From Oscillospiraceae bacterium (GTDB taxonomy: Bacteria; Bacillota; Clostridia; Oscillospirales; Oscillospiraceae), in the NCBI GenBank assembly GCA_017519005.1, contig JAFWTG010000106.1, positions 1 to 47,773 on the forward strand: a DNA stretch of 47,773 nt. The letters are read 5' to 3'. The position numbers were made by a program, and so were the translations under genes. The notes below the pieces were generated by a model. That model had not been told where the DNA came from. It saw only the letters and a list, made by a program, of their open reading frames with translations, and ran no database searches. Shown here one piece after another: positions 31,995 to 40,034 of this stretch. Position 1 is the first letter of the stretch. Each line of letters begins with the position of its first letter.

Positions 31995-33758
31995 GTGGCA
32001 TTTCCGGCCGCGTTTATCGACGAGCTTGTGGCCCGCAACCCCATCGACGAGGTGGTGGGCCAGTACGTGCAGCTCAAGCGCAGCGGCACGAATTATTTCG
32101 GCCTCTGCCCCTTCCACGGGGAGAAGACCGCCTCCTTTTCCGTGGCGCCAAACAAGCAGATGTACTACTGCTTCGGCTGCCACAAGGGCGGCGGCGTCAT
32201 CAACTTCATCATGGAGATCGAGGGCCTCTCCTACCCGGATGCCGTGCGTTTTCTGGCGAAGCGGGTCAACCTGGAGGTCCCGGAGGATGAACGCTACGAG
32301 AGCCAGTACAAGGAGCAGGAGCGGCTCTGGAAGCTCTGCCGGGACGCCGCCAGATACTACCACGAGCTGCTGAAAGCCGACGCCGGGAAGAACGCCCGGT
32401 CCTATTTGCTGAAGCGAGGTCTGGACTGGCCCACCATCGTGAAGTTCGGCCTGGGCTTCGCGCCGGACGACTATCACAGCCTGATCCCTGCCATGGAGCG
32501 GAAGGGCTATACCCGCGAGGAGCTGATTGCCGCCAACCTGGCCGCCGTCTCCCAGAAGAACGCGCAGAACGTCTACGATCGCTTCCGCAACCGGGTCATG
32601 TTCCCCCAGATCGACCTGCGGGGCAACGTCATCGGCTTTGCCGGCCGCGCCCTGGACAAGGACGCCAAGGCCAAGTATATCAACCCCACCGAGACCCTGA
32701 TCTTCTCCAAGCGGAAATTCCTCTACGCCATGAACCTGGCGAAGAAGTCCAAGCGGCCCTATATCATCCTCTGCGAGGGCCCCATGGACGCCATTGCCTG
32801 CCACCAGTACGGCTTCGACTGCGCGGTGGCCTCCCAGGGCACGGCCCTGACCGAGGACCAGGTCAACATCGTGAGCAAGTACACCGACCAGGTCATCATG
32901 ACCTACGACAACGACGCCGCCGGCCAGAACGCCACCCAGCGGGCCATCCAGATGTTCGGCCGGGCCGGGGTCAAGGTGAAGATTTTGCAGCTCCACGACG
33001 CCAAGGACGCCGACGAGTTCCTGCACAAGTTCGGCGCGGACCCCTTCGAGGTGCTGATCCAGGGCTCCGAGAACCAGGCGGACTACCGCCTGCTGGCCCT
33101 GGAAAGCCAGTTCGACCTGAGCAGGGACGAGCAGCGGGTGGAGTATGCCGCCAAGGCCGCGGAGCTGATTTCCGGCTTCCCGAGCTCCGTGGAGCGGGAA
33201 ATCTACGCCGACCGGGCCGCAAAAACCGCCGGCATCTCCAAGGAAGCCATGCTGCTGGAGATCAACAAGGCCTTCAAAAAGCGGGTTCGGAGGGAGAGAA
33301 TGCAGCGGGAGCGGCAGGAGCTGTCCCCCGTCACGACCAATCTGCCTGCGGACCGCAGGCTGCGGAGCGAGTACGGCAACCCGCGCTCGGCGGCAGCCGA
33401 GGAGCAGGTGATCGGCCAGGTGCTGCTGGAGCCCGGACTGCTGGATCAGGCGGGCGAGCTCAGCGGAGAGGAATTCTCCGTGGCCTTTCTGGGCCGGGCC
33501 TACGACGCCCTGCGCCGGCTCCACGGGGAGGGACTGCGGGTGAGTCTGGCGGCTCTCCAGGACTTTACGCCGGAGGAGAACGCCCGCCTCAGCGCTATCG
33601 CGCAGCGCTTCGACAAAGTGAGCGGCGAGCAGGCCTTTCGGGACTGTGTAAACGTGATCCTGCGCGAAAACGGGAAAAAAGAATCCGACAACAGCGACGC
33701 GGACCTGATGGCGCTTTCGGAATCGTTGAAGAAACACAAAGGATATGGAGGAACGTAA
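31995..33758 (+). CDS. dnaG: DNA primase DnaG
   Basis: Makes RNA primers for lagging-strand synthesis. The 587-aa protein begins with the CHCC zinc domain (Cys38, His41, Cys59, Cys62), then the RNA-polymerase/Toprim core with [12 protein letters not shown] (about residue 258) and [12 protein letters not shown] (about 303), and a C-terminal helicase-binding region (about 450-587). Start GTG 31995 is set by the exceptional ribosome binding site; an upstream ATG at 31938 would add a non-homologous 19 residues. It is directly followed by the major sigma factor, the classical dnaG-rpoD pair. Confidence 0.96.
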   Translation: MAFPAAFIDELVARNPIDEVVGQYVQLKRSGTNYFGLCPFHGEKTASFSVAPNKQMYYCFGCHKGGGVINFIMEIEGLSYPDAVRFLAKRVNLEVPEDERYESQYKEQERLWKLCRDAARYYHELLKADAGKNARSYLLKRGLDWPTIVKFGLGFAPDDYHSLIPAMERKGYTREELIAANLAAVSQKNAQNVYDRFRNRVMFPQIDLRGNVIGFAGRALDKDAKAKYINPTETLIFSKRKFLYAMNLAKKSKRPYIILCEGPMDAIACHQYGFDCAVASQGTALTEDQVNIVSKYTDQVIMTYDNDAAGQNATQRAIQMFGRAGVKVKILQLHDAKDADEFLHKFGADPFEVLIQGSENQADYRLLALESQFDLSRDEQRVEYAAKAAELISGFPSSVEREIYADRAAKTAGISKEAMLLEINKAFKKRVRRERMQRERQELSPVTTNLPADRRLRSEYGNPRSAAAEEQVIGQVLLEPGLLDQAGELSGEEFSVAFLGRAYDALRRLHGEGLRVSLAALQDFTPEENARLSAIAQRFDKVSGEQAFRDCVNVILRENGKKESDNSDADLMALSESLKKHKGYGGT

Positions 33759-33759
33759 C

Positions 33760-34887
33760 GTGGAAAAGAACGAAACACTCCAGCAAAAGCTGAGAAGCCT
33801 CATCGAGATCGGCAAAAAGGAGGGCAAGGTCAGCTCCAAGCAGCTTCTGAATACCCTGGACGCCATCGACGCCGACGAGAAAATGACCGAGCAGATCTAC
33901 GACGCCCTGGAAAAGGCGGGCATCGAGATCGACGTCTCCGACGTGGCCGAGATCATCGACGCTGCGGAGGATCTGCTGCCCTCCGACACCGAGCTGCTGA
34001 ACATGGAGGAGCAGATCCCGGAGGACCTTTCCGCGCTGGACGAGAGCGTGGAGGAGGCCGCCACCACCGACCCGGTCCGTATGTATCTGAAGGAGATCGG
34101 CAAGATCCCCCTGCTCTCCGCCGAGGAGGAGCTGGAGCTTGCCAGGAAGATTTCCGAGGGGGACGAGGAGGCTAAGAAGCGCATGGTGGAGGCCAACCTC
34201 CGCCTGGTGGTCTCCGTGGCCAAGCACTACCTGGGCCGGGGCATGCAGCTGCTGGACCTGATCCAGGAGGGCAACATGGGCCTTCTGAAGGCCGTAGAAA
34301 AGTTCGACTATACCAAGGGCTACAAGTTCTCCACCTACGCCACCTGGTGGATTCGCCAGTCCATCACCCGGGCCGTGGCGGACCAGGCCCGCACCATCCG
34401 CATTCCGGTCCACATGGTGGAGACCATCAACCGGGTCTCCCGCACCTCCCGCTCGCTGGTCCAGGAGCTGGGCCGCGAGCCCACCCTGTTTGAAATCAGC
34501 GAGCACCTGGGCATCTCCGAGGAGAAAATCGCCGAGGTCATGAAGATCGCCCAGGACCCCGTCTCCCTAGAGACACCCGTGGGCGAGGAGGACGACAGCC
34601 ATCTGGGGGACTTCATTCCCGACAGTGAGGTGGCCGAGCCCGCCGAGTCCGCGTCCTACAATATGCTGCGCCAGCAGCTCAACGAGGTCATGCAGACCCT
34701 CAGCCCCCGGGAGTGCAAGGTCCTGCGACTCCGCTTCGGACTGGAGGACGGCCGCGCCCATACCCTGGAGGAGGTGGGCAAGGAGTTCGACGTCACCCGG
34801 GAGCGGGTCCGCCAGATCGAGGCCAAGGCTCTGCGCAAGCTCCGCCATCCCTCCCGCTCCAAGCTGCTGAAGGATTTTCTCAGTTAA
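33760..34887 (+). CDS. rpoD: Primary RNA polymerase sigma factor SigA/RpoD
   Basis: Housekeeping sigma factor of 375 aa. Region 1.1 (about 1-75) is acidic; region 1.2 starts at [17 protein letters not shown]; region 2 contains [27 protein letters not shown] and the -10 recognition and melting segment [13 protein letters not shown]; region 3 is [13 protein letters not shown]; region 4.2 is the helix-turn-helix [21 protein letters not shown] 33760 is chosen because GGAGG lies 8 nt upstream; an ATG at 33745 is in frame but sits on the ribosome binding site. It is 1 bp downstream of the dnaG stop. Confidence 0.96.
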   Translation: MEKNETLQQKLRSLIEIGKKEGKVSSKQLLNTLDAIDADEKMTEQIYDALEKAGIEIDVSDVAEIIDAAEDLLPSDTELLNMEEQIPEDLSALDESVEEAATTDPVRMYLKEIGKIPLLSAEEELELARKISEGDEEAKKRMVEANLRLVVSVAKHYLGRGMQLLDLIQEGNMGLLKAVEKFDYTKGYKFSTYATWWIRQSITRAVADQARTIRIPVHMVETINRVSRTSRSLVQELGREPTLFEISEHLGISEEKIAEVMKIAQDPVSLETPVGEEDDSHLGDFIPDSEVAEPAESASYNMLRQQLNEVMQTLSPRECKVLRLRFGLEDGRAHTLEEVGKEFDVTRERVRQIEAKALRKLRHPSRSKLLKDFLS

Positions 34888-34891
34888 ATTT

Positions 34892-35061
34892 CAGGGAACA
34901 GGGAACCGGGAACAGGGAACAGACCCGCCTGTAGCGGCGAGCATCGCTCGCCACCGTTTCCCCGCTCCGACAAGGGATCAGGCATCTCTCGCCGCATTCC
35001 AATTCGACCCGGGAACCGGGAACCGGGAACAGACCCGCCCACAGCGGCGAGCATCGCTCGC
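34892..35061. repeat. Two composite elements: CAGGGAA arrays, CAGACCC boundary, GTAG hairpins
   Basis: Element 1: CAGGGAA, CAGGGAA, CCGGGAA, CAGGGAA, CAGACCC (34892-34926), then GCCTGTAGC and stem ggcgagc / gctcgcc around ATC (34936-34952), then ACCGTTTCCCCGC. Element 2: CCGGGAA three times, CAGACCC (35009-35036), then the same hairpin with one decayed base (35046-35061) and the same tail. These are the clearest examples of the array-boundary-hairpin-tail order. Confidence 0.9.
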
Positions 35062-35090
35062 AGCCGTTTCCCCGCAATGCTGCAAAACAT

Positions 35091-35228
35091 CTACGAGCAT
35101 CAGGAGCAAGCGCGATTCTCCGCGACCGCCTCGACCTGTTTGCCGATTCGCTGCCGGAGGGCCGCTGGATCGTGGAGGACCGGGCGGGGACCCGGGAGCT
35201 GGAATTCGGATGGGGGCCGTCGATCTGA
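35091..35228 (+). pseudogene. Possible C-terminal gene remnant
   Basis: A reading frame without a usable start, open from the repeat before it, reads ASAILRDRLDLFADSLPEGR and then WIVEDRAGTRELEF, ending at TGA 35226-35228. Codon choice (GC-ending) and the balanced amino-acid mix look like a real coding sequence, so this may be the end of a gene whose front was lost or replaced by the repeats. I recognise no family. 35229-35330 shows nothing else. Confidence 0.3.
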
Positions 35229-35330
35229 CGACCGGACCGCGGTCAACGGCGTCCTCCGCTCCGGCGGACGCTCCGCCCGTCGGCCCGGCGTGTGGGAGAG
35301 ACGATGCGGCAGCAAGAAAGGAACTGCGTT

Positions 35331-36491
35331 ATGAAAAACTCCGCGCTTTCACGACTTGCCGCGGCGCTGGCGGCGCTGAGTCTGGTCCTCTGCGTTCTTC
35401 CTGCCGCCTCTGCGGCGGAGCACCCCTTCGCGGACGTGGCGGATGGGATCTACTACCACGACCCCGTGGTTTGGGCCTACCGGGAGGGGATCACGGCCGG
35501 TACCTCCGGCAGCACCTTTTCGCCGGATCTGGAGCTCTCCTACGCGGAGATCTGCACCTTTCTCTACCGCTACGCCTACAGCCCCATGGCGCATTACACA
35601 GAAGAGCGCCTGTCTGACTATGCCGGGCAGTTTTTCTATGACCCGATCAACTGGTGCTGCGACTTCGGCGTCCTCCCCATCGAGGAGATCACGGGGGAGC
35701 GAAGCCCGCTGACCGTCATGACCCGGAACGACTACGTCTGCTTCCTTTACCGCTATGCGGCGCGTTGGGAGAAGCGCTCGGTGGAGGTCAGCGGGAACCG
35801 CTTGGGAGACTACGTTGACGCGCCTGAGGAGGAGCCCCTCCGGGCAGCCTGGAACTGGGCCGTGGACCGGGGCGTGGTCAGCGGGACCTCCTCCGATACC
35901 CTTTCCCCGGAGATGACCGTGACCCGCGCCCAATTCGTCACCATGCTCTACCGCTACAACGAGTATCGGGTAGACATGCATCCCACCCCACAGCTCCGGA
36001 TCGATACCCTGCTGGGCAGGCGGCTCCGGGGCTGGCAGCGGACCCTGGCGGAGACCGGCGAGCTGGCCTGCGGCGTGCCCTGGAAGAACTACGCCTACCA
36101 GCTTGGCCCCGACGGAATTCCCACGCTGATCGACTGCTCCGGCATCGTCAACTGGGTGTTCAGCTTCTCAGGAATCTTTCCCTATCCCGATCTGGACAGC
36201 CGTCCCCTCTGGGAATCCGACTATTTCACCCGCGTTGACGAGAAGCAGAGCGGGGAGAGCGGCTTCGCCTTCTACAACCGCGTCGCCGGCAGCCTGAGGC
36301 GGGGCGATCTGATGTTCTGCGGCAGCAGCAACGCCGATTATCACGTGATGATCTTTCTCGGCGCCAACGCCGATCATCTCTTTGTCTACCACTGCACCTC
36401 CCGCAACGGCACCTGCGTCCAGGCGCTTCCTTACAGCCCGAGCACCAAGTATCTGGCGATCCTGTACGGCGTCAAGCGTCATATCCCATAA
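35331..36491 (+). CDS. Secreted protein with three SLH domains and an NlpC/P60-like domain
   Basis: The 386-aa protein has a clear signal peptide (about 1-28, cleavage after ASA). Three S-layer-homology modules follow (about 29-82, 85-150, 160-215), each ending in the xxYRY pattern (FLYRYAYS, FLYRYAAR, MLYRYNEY). They would anchor the protein to pyruvylated secondary wall polymer. The C-terminal domain (about 225-386) contains TLIDCSGIVNWVF with a probable catalytic Cys and YHVMIFLG with His, the NlpC/P60 endopeptidase pattern, so it may cut wall peptides. AAAGGAAC lies upstream of ATG 35331. Confidence 0.82.
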   Translation: MKNSALSRLAAALAALSLVLCVLPAASAAEHPFADVADGIYYHDPVVWAYREGITAGTSGSTFSPDLELSYAEICTFLYRYAYSPMAHYTEERLSDYAGQFFYDPINWCCDFGVLPIEEITGERSPLTVMTRNDYVCFLYRYAARWEKRSVEVSGNRLGDYVDAPEEEPLRAAWNWAVDRGVVSGTSSDTLSPEMTVTRAQFVTMLYRYNEYRVDMHPTPQLRIDTLLGRRLRGWQRTLAETGELACGVPWKNYAYQLGPDGIPTLIDCSGIVNWVFSFSGIFPYPDLDSRPLWESDYFTRVDEKQSGESGFAFYNRVAGSLRRGDLMFCGSSNADYHVMIFLGANADHLFVYHCTSRNGTCVQALPYSPSTKYLAILYGVKRHIP

Positions 36492-36517
36492 GGATCGGAC
36501 GTTTACAAAAATTTTTC

Positions 36518-36545
36518 TTGACAAGCGGAAAAAAAACTGTATGAT
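36518..36545 (+). promoter_or_regulatory. Sigma-A promoter of the acyl carrier protein gene
   Basis: Perfect TTGACA (36518-36523) and TATGAT (36540-36545) with a 16-bp A-rich spacer; TGATAC with an 18-bp spacer is an alternative. The start codon is about 50 bp downstream of the predicted start. Confidence 0.65.
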
Positions 36546-36604
36546 ACATGTTAGTTATAAGCCCTGCGGGCCGAAACCGATTTCTGTCAAGGGAGGTTTT
36601 TGAT

Positions 36605-36823
36605 ATGCTGGAGAAGCTGATTGCTTACCTGTCCAGAGAGCTGGATATTCCCGCGGAGGAGCTGGACCGGGACACCACCTTTGAGAGCCTGCACCTGGAT
36701 TCCCTGGATACCGTCGAGATGCTGATGGATCTGGAGTCGGAGCTGGGCGTGGACCTGGAGCTGGAGGAAAAGCTGGCCACTCTGGGCGAGCTGGCCGACT
36801 TTATTGAGAGCAAGCTGGATTAA
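36605..36823 (+). CDS. acpP: Acyl carrier protein
   Basis: Small acidic 4-helix protein of 72 aa carrying the growing acyl chain on phosphopantetheine. The attachment site is Ser33 in LHLDSLDTVEMLMDLE, the strict ACP pattern. GGGAGG lies upstream of ATG 36605. It has its own promoter and is followed directly by the SRP RNA promoter, with no other fatty-acid genes nearby, so it may be a second ACP, but the sequence is typical of the fatty-acid type. Confidence 0.93.
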   Translation: MLEKLIAYLSRELDIPAEELDRDTTFESLHLDSLDTVEMLMDLESELGVDLELEEKLATLGELADFIESKLD

Positions 36824-36826
36824 CAC

Positions 36827-36855
36827 TTGCAAAATCGCGCGAGCTCGTGTACAAT
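36827..36855 (+). promoter_or_regulatory. Sigma-A promoter of the SRP RNA gene
   Basis: TTGCAA (36827-36832) and TACAAT (36850-36855) with a 17-bp spacer, 3 bp after the acpP stop. Transcription would start near 36862, giving a short 5' precursor before the mature RNA. Confidence 0.75.
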
Positions 36856-36880
36856 AGAATATAGACTTGTCACGCGCTTA

Positions 36881-37175
36881 CCGGCCTGTGACAAGGTCGC
36901 ACTAGCCGGGGAGATAGCGGTGCCCTGTAACCTGCAATCCGCTACAGCAGGAGTGAATTCCTACACCCGGGCTTGCGTTGTGCTGCTGTCCGAATAAGTA
37001 GTGTTGAGGGATCGGTCTCACGCAACGGAACCCCGTGAACCATGTCAGGCGGGGAACCGAGCAGCATTAAGCGGCAAGTTCCGTGTGCCGTGAGTCAGCC
37101 GTTTCTGAGCTGGCTGTCCGGGAAACGGGGATAACGCAAGTTCAAATGTAGGTGTGCGATCTTGTCATGGGCCGG
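36881..37175 (+). ncRNA. ffs: Signal recognition particle RNA, large Gram-positive type (scRNA)
   Basis: RNA core of the signal recognition particle, about 295 nt. The 5' end (from CCGGCC, 36881) pairs with the 3' end (to GGCCGG, 37175) over about 20 bp including GACAAGGTCGCAC / GTGCGATCTTGTC, closing the molecule. The 5' part contains the Alu-like motif CTAGCCGGGGAGATAGCGGTGCC. Near 37039-37070 lies the universally conserved domain IV, CATGTCAGGCGGGGAACCGAGCAGC, which binds Ffh. As in Bacillus, it lies just upstream of dnaX-ebfC-recR. Confidence 0.92.
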
Positions 37176-37178
37176 TCT

Positions 37179-37226
37179 GCTTGCCCTTGGGCAAGCGGAA
37201 GTGATGCTTGCGGCTGTCGCCGCAAG
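37179..37226 (+). other. Two hairpins between SRP RNA and dnaX
   Basis: GCTTGCCC / GGGCAAGC around TT (37179-37196) and CTTGCGGC / GCCGCAAG around TGTC (37207-37226). Neither has a T-run, so readthrough into dnaX is expected; they may mark RNA processing sites for the SRP RNA precursor. Confidence 0.5.
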
Positions 37227-37266
37227 GCGAATCATAACTCAAAAAACAGGGGAGGTGGACAAAGAG

Positions 37267-38868
37267 GTGTACCAGGCCCTATACCGTAAATACCGGCCCC
37301 AGACCTTTGACGACGTGGTGGGGCAGGGGAGCGTCACCCGGATTCTCCGGACCCAGGTGGTCACGGGGAAGCTGAGCCACGCCTATCTGTTCACCGGCTC
37401 CCGGGGAACAGGCAAGACCACCTGCTCCAAGATCCTGGCCAAGGCCGTCAACTGCCTGAATCCAGTGGACGGCAATCCCTGCAACTGCTGCGCCGCCTGC
37501 AAGAGCATTGACAGCGGCGCCTGCATGGATGTGCTGGAGATCGACGCCGCCTCCAACAACGGCGTGGACAACGTCCGCGGTCTGCGGGAGGACGCGATTT
37601 ACGCCCCCACGGAGCTGAAAAAACGGGTCTACATCATCGACGAGGTCCACATGCTCTCCATGTCGGCCTTCAACGCCCTGCTGAAGATCATCGAGGAGCC
37701 TCCGGCGCACCTGATGTTCATCCTGGCCACCACGGAGCTCCACAAGGTCCCGGCCACCATCCTCTCCCGCTGCCAGCGCTTCGCCTTCCGGCGGATCGAC
37801 CCGGCGGACGTGGCCGCCCGCATCCACTACGTGGCCTATGAAGAAGGCATCGAGATCGCGCCCGAGGCGGCGGAGCTGCTGGGCCGGCTGGCCGACGGCG
37901 CCCTCCGGGACGGCCTCTCCCTGCTGGATCAGTGCGCCGCCGCGGCCAGCGGACCGCTGACCGTGGAGACGGTCTATTCCACCCTCGGCATCGCCGGGGC
38001 CAGGACCGCCGGGGAGCTGTTGAGCGCCGTGGCCGACCGGGACGCCAACCGTGCCCTGTCCCTCTTCACGAAGCAGTATGCCGAGGGCAAGGATCTGGCC
38101 GCCCTGACGGACGAGCTGGTGAGCCTCTGCCGGGACCTGCTCCTGCTGAAGACGGCGCCAAAAACCGCTTCCTCCATGCTCACCGGCGTCTGCACCGAGG
38201 CGGAGCTGAGGCGGCTGTCGGATCGCTTCACGGCCCCGGAGCTGCTGCGGCACACCCGTCTGCTCCAGGACACGGCCTCCGGCTTCAACCGCAGCGCCAA
38301 CCGCCGCATCGACGTGGAGCTCTGCCTGCTGCAGATGTGCGACCCCTCCCTGGACCTGGATCCCCAGGCGCTCAACGCCCGGATTTCCCGCCTGGAAACG
38401 GCCTTGAGCTCGGGAAAGCTGAGCGCCCGGCCGCTTCCGCCCGAACCGGCGGAGGAAGCGCTCCCGACGGCGTCTGACGCGGCGCCTGAGCCGGTGCAGC
38501 CGACTTCTCCGCAGCCGCTTCCCCCGCAGTCGGAGGAGCTTCCCATGACCTTCTGGGCGGACCTGGTCAGCGCGGTCCGGAAGTGGCAGCCCTCCCTGGG
38601 CGGCTATATCAATACCAGCGATTCCCAGCTGGTGACGCCGCGGCTCAATGGCGAGCTTCTGGAGCTTGTGACCCCCTCGGAGATGGTCCGCAGCATCGTG
38701 GACAAGGGGGACGTCCGGGACTACGTGGCGCAGCAGGCCTCCGCTCTGCTCCATCGGCCGCTTCGGGTCCGCGTCGTGGTCCGGGACAGGCGAAGCGGCT
38801 CGGAGGACCCCCTGAATTCCCTTGTGGAACTCGGTCGGGGACGACCCGACATCTTTCATATACACTGA
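37267..38868 (+). CDS. dnaX: DNA polymerase III subunit gamma/tau DnaX
   Basis: Clamp-loader ATPase of 533 aa. It begins VYQALYRKYRPQTFDDVVGQ (GTG start), with Walker A GSRGTGKTTCSK, a zinc module CLNPVDGNPCNCCAACKS, Walker B and sensor in IDEVHMLS, and the arginine-finger SRCQRFAFRR. The C-terminal third (about 350-533) is the variable tau part, Pro/Glu-rich in the middle, probably binding polymerase. GTG 37267 fits the family start; GGGGAGGTGG lies 12 nt upstream. Frames extending to 37162 would overlap the SRP RNA. Confidence 0.95.
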   Translation: MYQALYRKYRPQTFDDVVGQGSVTRILRTQVVTGKLSHAYLFTGSRGTGKTTCSKILAKAVNCLNPVDGNPCNCCAACKSIDSGACMDVLEIDAASNNGVDNVRGLREDAIYAPTELKKRVYIIDEVHMLSMSAFNALLKIIEEPPAHLMFILATTELHKVPATILSRCQRFAFRRIDPADVAARIHYVAYEEGIEIAPEAAELLGRLADGALRDGLSLLDQCAAAASGPLTVETVYSTLGIAGARTAGELLSAVADRDANRALSLFTKQYAEGKDLAALTDELVSLCRDLLLLKTAPKTASSMLTGVCTEAELRRLSDRFTAPELLRHTRLLQDTASGFNRSANRRIDVELCLLQMCDPSLDLDPQALNARISRLETALSSGKLSARPLPPEPAEEALPTASDAAPEPVQPTSPQPLPPQSEELPMTFWADLVSAVRKWQPSLGGYINTSDSQLVTPRLNGELLELVTPSEMVRSIVDKGDVRDYVAQQASALLHRPLRVRVVVRDRRSGSEDPLNSLVELGRGRPDIFHIH

Positions 38869-38895
38869 TACGAATCATACAGGAGGATCATTACA

Positions 38896-39252
38896 ATGGC
38901 AAAAGGCGGATATCGCGGCAATCCCATGGGCGGCGGCATCAACATGAACATGATCAAGCAGGCCCAGAAGATGCAGCAGGATATGCTGAAAATGCAGGAA
39001 GAGATGGAGAACAAGGAGTATGACGCCACCGTGGGCGGCGGCATGGTCAAGGCCGTGGTCAACGGCAAGCACACCCTGCTCTCCGTGGAGATCAACCCCG
39101 AGGCCGTGGACCCCGAGGACGTGGAGATGCTCCAGGATCTGGTGGTGGCCGCGGTGAACGAGGCCATGCGCAAGGCGGAGTCTGAGGCCAGCGCCAACAT
39201 GAGCAAGCTCACCGGCAGTCTGAACCTTGGGAATCTGGGCGGTCTGTTCTGA
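38896..39252 (+). CDS. ebfC: Nucleoid-associated protein EbfC/YbaB
   Basis: A 118-aa DNA-binding dimer of the YbaB/EbfC family. After a Gly-rich start ([19 protein letters not shown]) comes [17 protein letters not shown], the long helix of the fold, then [20 protein letters not shown] and [18 protein letters not shown] lies upstream of the ATG. It sits between dnaX and recR as in most bacteria, and its stop overlaps the recR start (TGATG). Confidence 0.94.
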   Translation: MAKGGYRGNPMGGGINMNMIKQAQKMQQDMLKMQEEMENKEYDATVGGGMVKAVVNGKHTLLSVEINPEAVDPEDVEMLQDLVVAAVNEAMRKAESEASANMSKLTGSLNLGNLGGLF

Positions 39253-39854
39253 TGCAGCGCTATTTTCCCGCAGCCCTGGAGCGGCTGACGGAGGAGTTCG
39301 CCAAGCTCCCCGGCATCGGCGGCAAGACGGCCCAGCGTCTGGCCTTTCACGTCCTCAGTCTCCCCGACGCGGAGGCTGAGGCCTTTGCCGCGGCCATTAC
39401 AGAGGCAAAGAAGACCGTCCACAGCTGCCCGATCTGCCAGAATCTCACCGACGGCGAGCGTTGCGCCATCTGCAGCGACGAGCGCCGGGACCACGGCGTG
39501 ATCTGCGTGGTAGCGGAGCCCCGGGACGTCATCGCCATGGAGCGGGCCAGGGAGTACGAGGGAGTCTACCATGTGCTCCACGGCGTCATTTCGCCCCTGA
39601 ATCACGTGGGCCCCGACGACATCCGAATCCGGGAGCTGCTGACCCGGGTTGCCGAGGGCGGCGTCCGGGAGGTCATTATGGCCACCAATCCCGACACCGA
39701 GGGAGAGGCCACTGCCATGTATCTCTCCCGGCTTCTGCGGCCCATGGAGATCAAGGTTACCCGCCTGGCCTACGGGATTCCGGTGGGCAGCCAGCTGGAG
39801 TACGCCGACGAGGTGACACTGCTGCGGGCTCTGGAAGGCCGCCGCGAGATGTAA
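39252..39854 (+). CDS. recR: Recombination mediator RecR
   Basis: Ring-forming protein of RecFOR-dependent gap repair. The 200-aa protein has the helix-hairpin-helix start [15 protein letters not shown], a four-cysteine zinc finger ([16 protein letters not shown]), and the Toprim domain ([16 protein letters not shown] and the [14 protein letters not shown] segment), then the Walker-B-like end [16 protein letters not shown]. The ATG overlaps the ebfC stop, so the two are coupled. A terminator follows. Confidence 0.95.
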   Translation: MQRYFPAALERLTEEFAKLPGIGGKTAQRLAFHVLSLPDAEAEAFAAAITEAKKTVHSCPICQNLTDGERCAICSDERRDHGVICVVAEPRDVIAMERAREYEGVYHVLHGVISPLNHVGPDDIRIRELLTRVAEGGVREVIMATNPDTEGEATAMYLSRLLRPMEIKVTRLAYGIPVGSQLEYADEVTLLRALEGRREM

Positions 39855-39856
39855 CA

Positions 39857-39903
39857 AAAGCCGCAGGACGCGATTTGCGCTCTGCGGCTTCTGTCATTTT
39901 GTT
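39857..39903 (+). terminator. Terminator after recR
   Basis: 9-bp stem AAGCCGCAG / CTGCGGCTT (39857-39865 and 39881-39889) with a 15-nt partly paired loop, followed by the moderately T-rich CTGTCATTTTGTT. Confidence 0.65.
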
Positions 39904-39932
39904 AAATTCTACAAAAAATAAAAAAATATTTG

Positions 39933-39961
39933 TAGACTTTTCCGAATGCAGATGATATAAT
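39933..39961 (+). promoter_or_regulatory. Promoter of the pgs operon
   Basis: TATAAT (39956-39961) with a weak -35, TAGACT (39933-39938), at 17 bp. The upstream 35 bp are almost pure A/T. Start near 39968 would give a leader of about 67 nt that contains the hairpin at 40009. Confidence 0.55.
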
Positions 39962-40008
39962 ACCGGATTGACGGAGTATCATTTCTCCAAAAATTCAAGA
40001 ATCGGGAG

Positions 40009-40025
40009 ATCGGGCCAGGCCCGAT
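40009..40025 (+). promoter_or_regulatory. Leader hairpin just before pgsB
   Basis: ATCGGGC / GCCCGAT around CAG, ending 9 nt before the pgsB ATG. There is no clear Shine-Dalgarno in the remaining 9 nt, so the hairpin occupies or adjoins the ribosome landing site and could limit translation. Confidence 0.5.
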
Positions 40026-40034
40026 GGATATTAT

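Noticed and set aside
37162-37266. Longer N terminus for DnaX
   Set aside because: It would overlap the 3' end of the SRP RNA and the two hairpins, and DnaX homologues begin at the YQALYR segment encoded from 37267.
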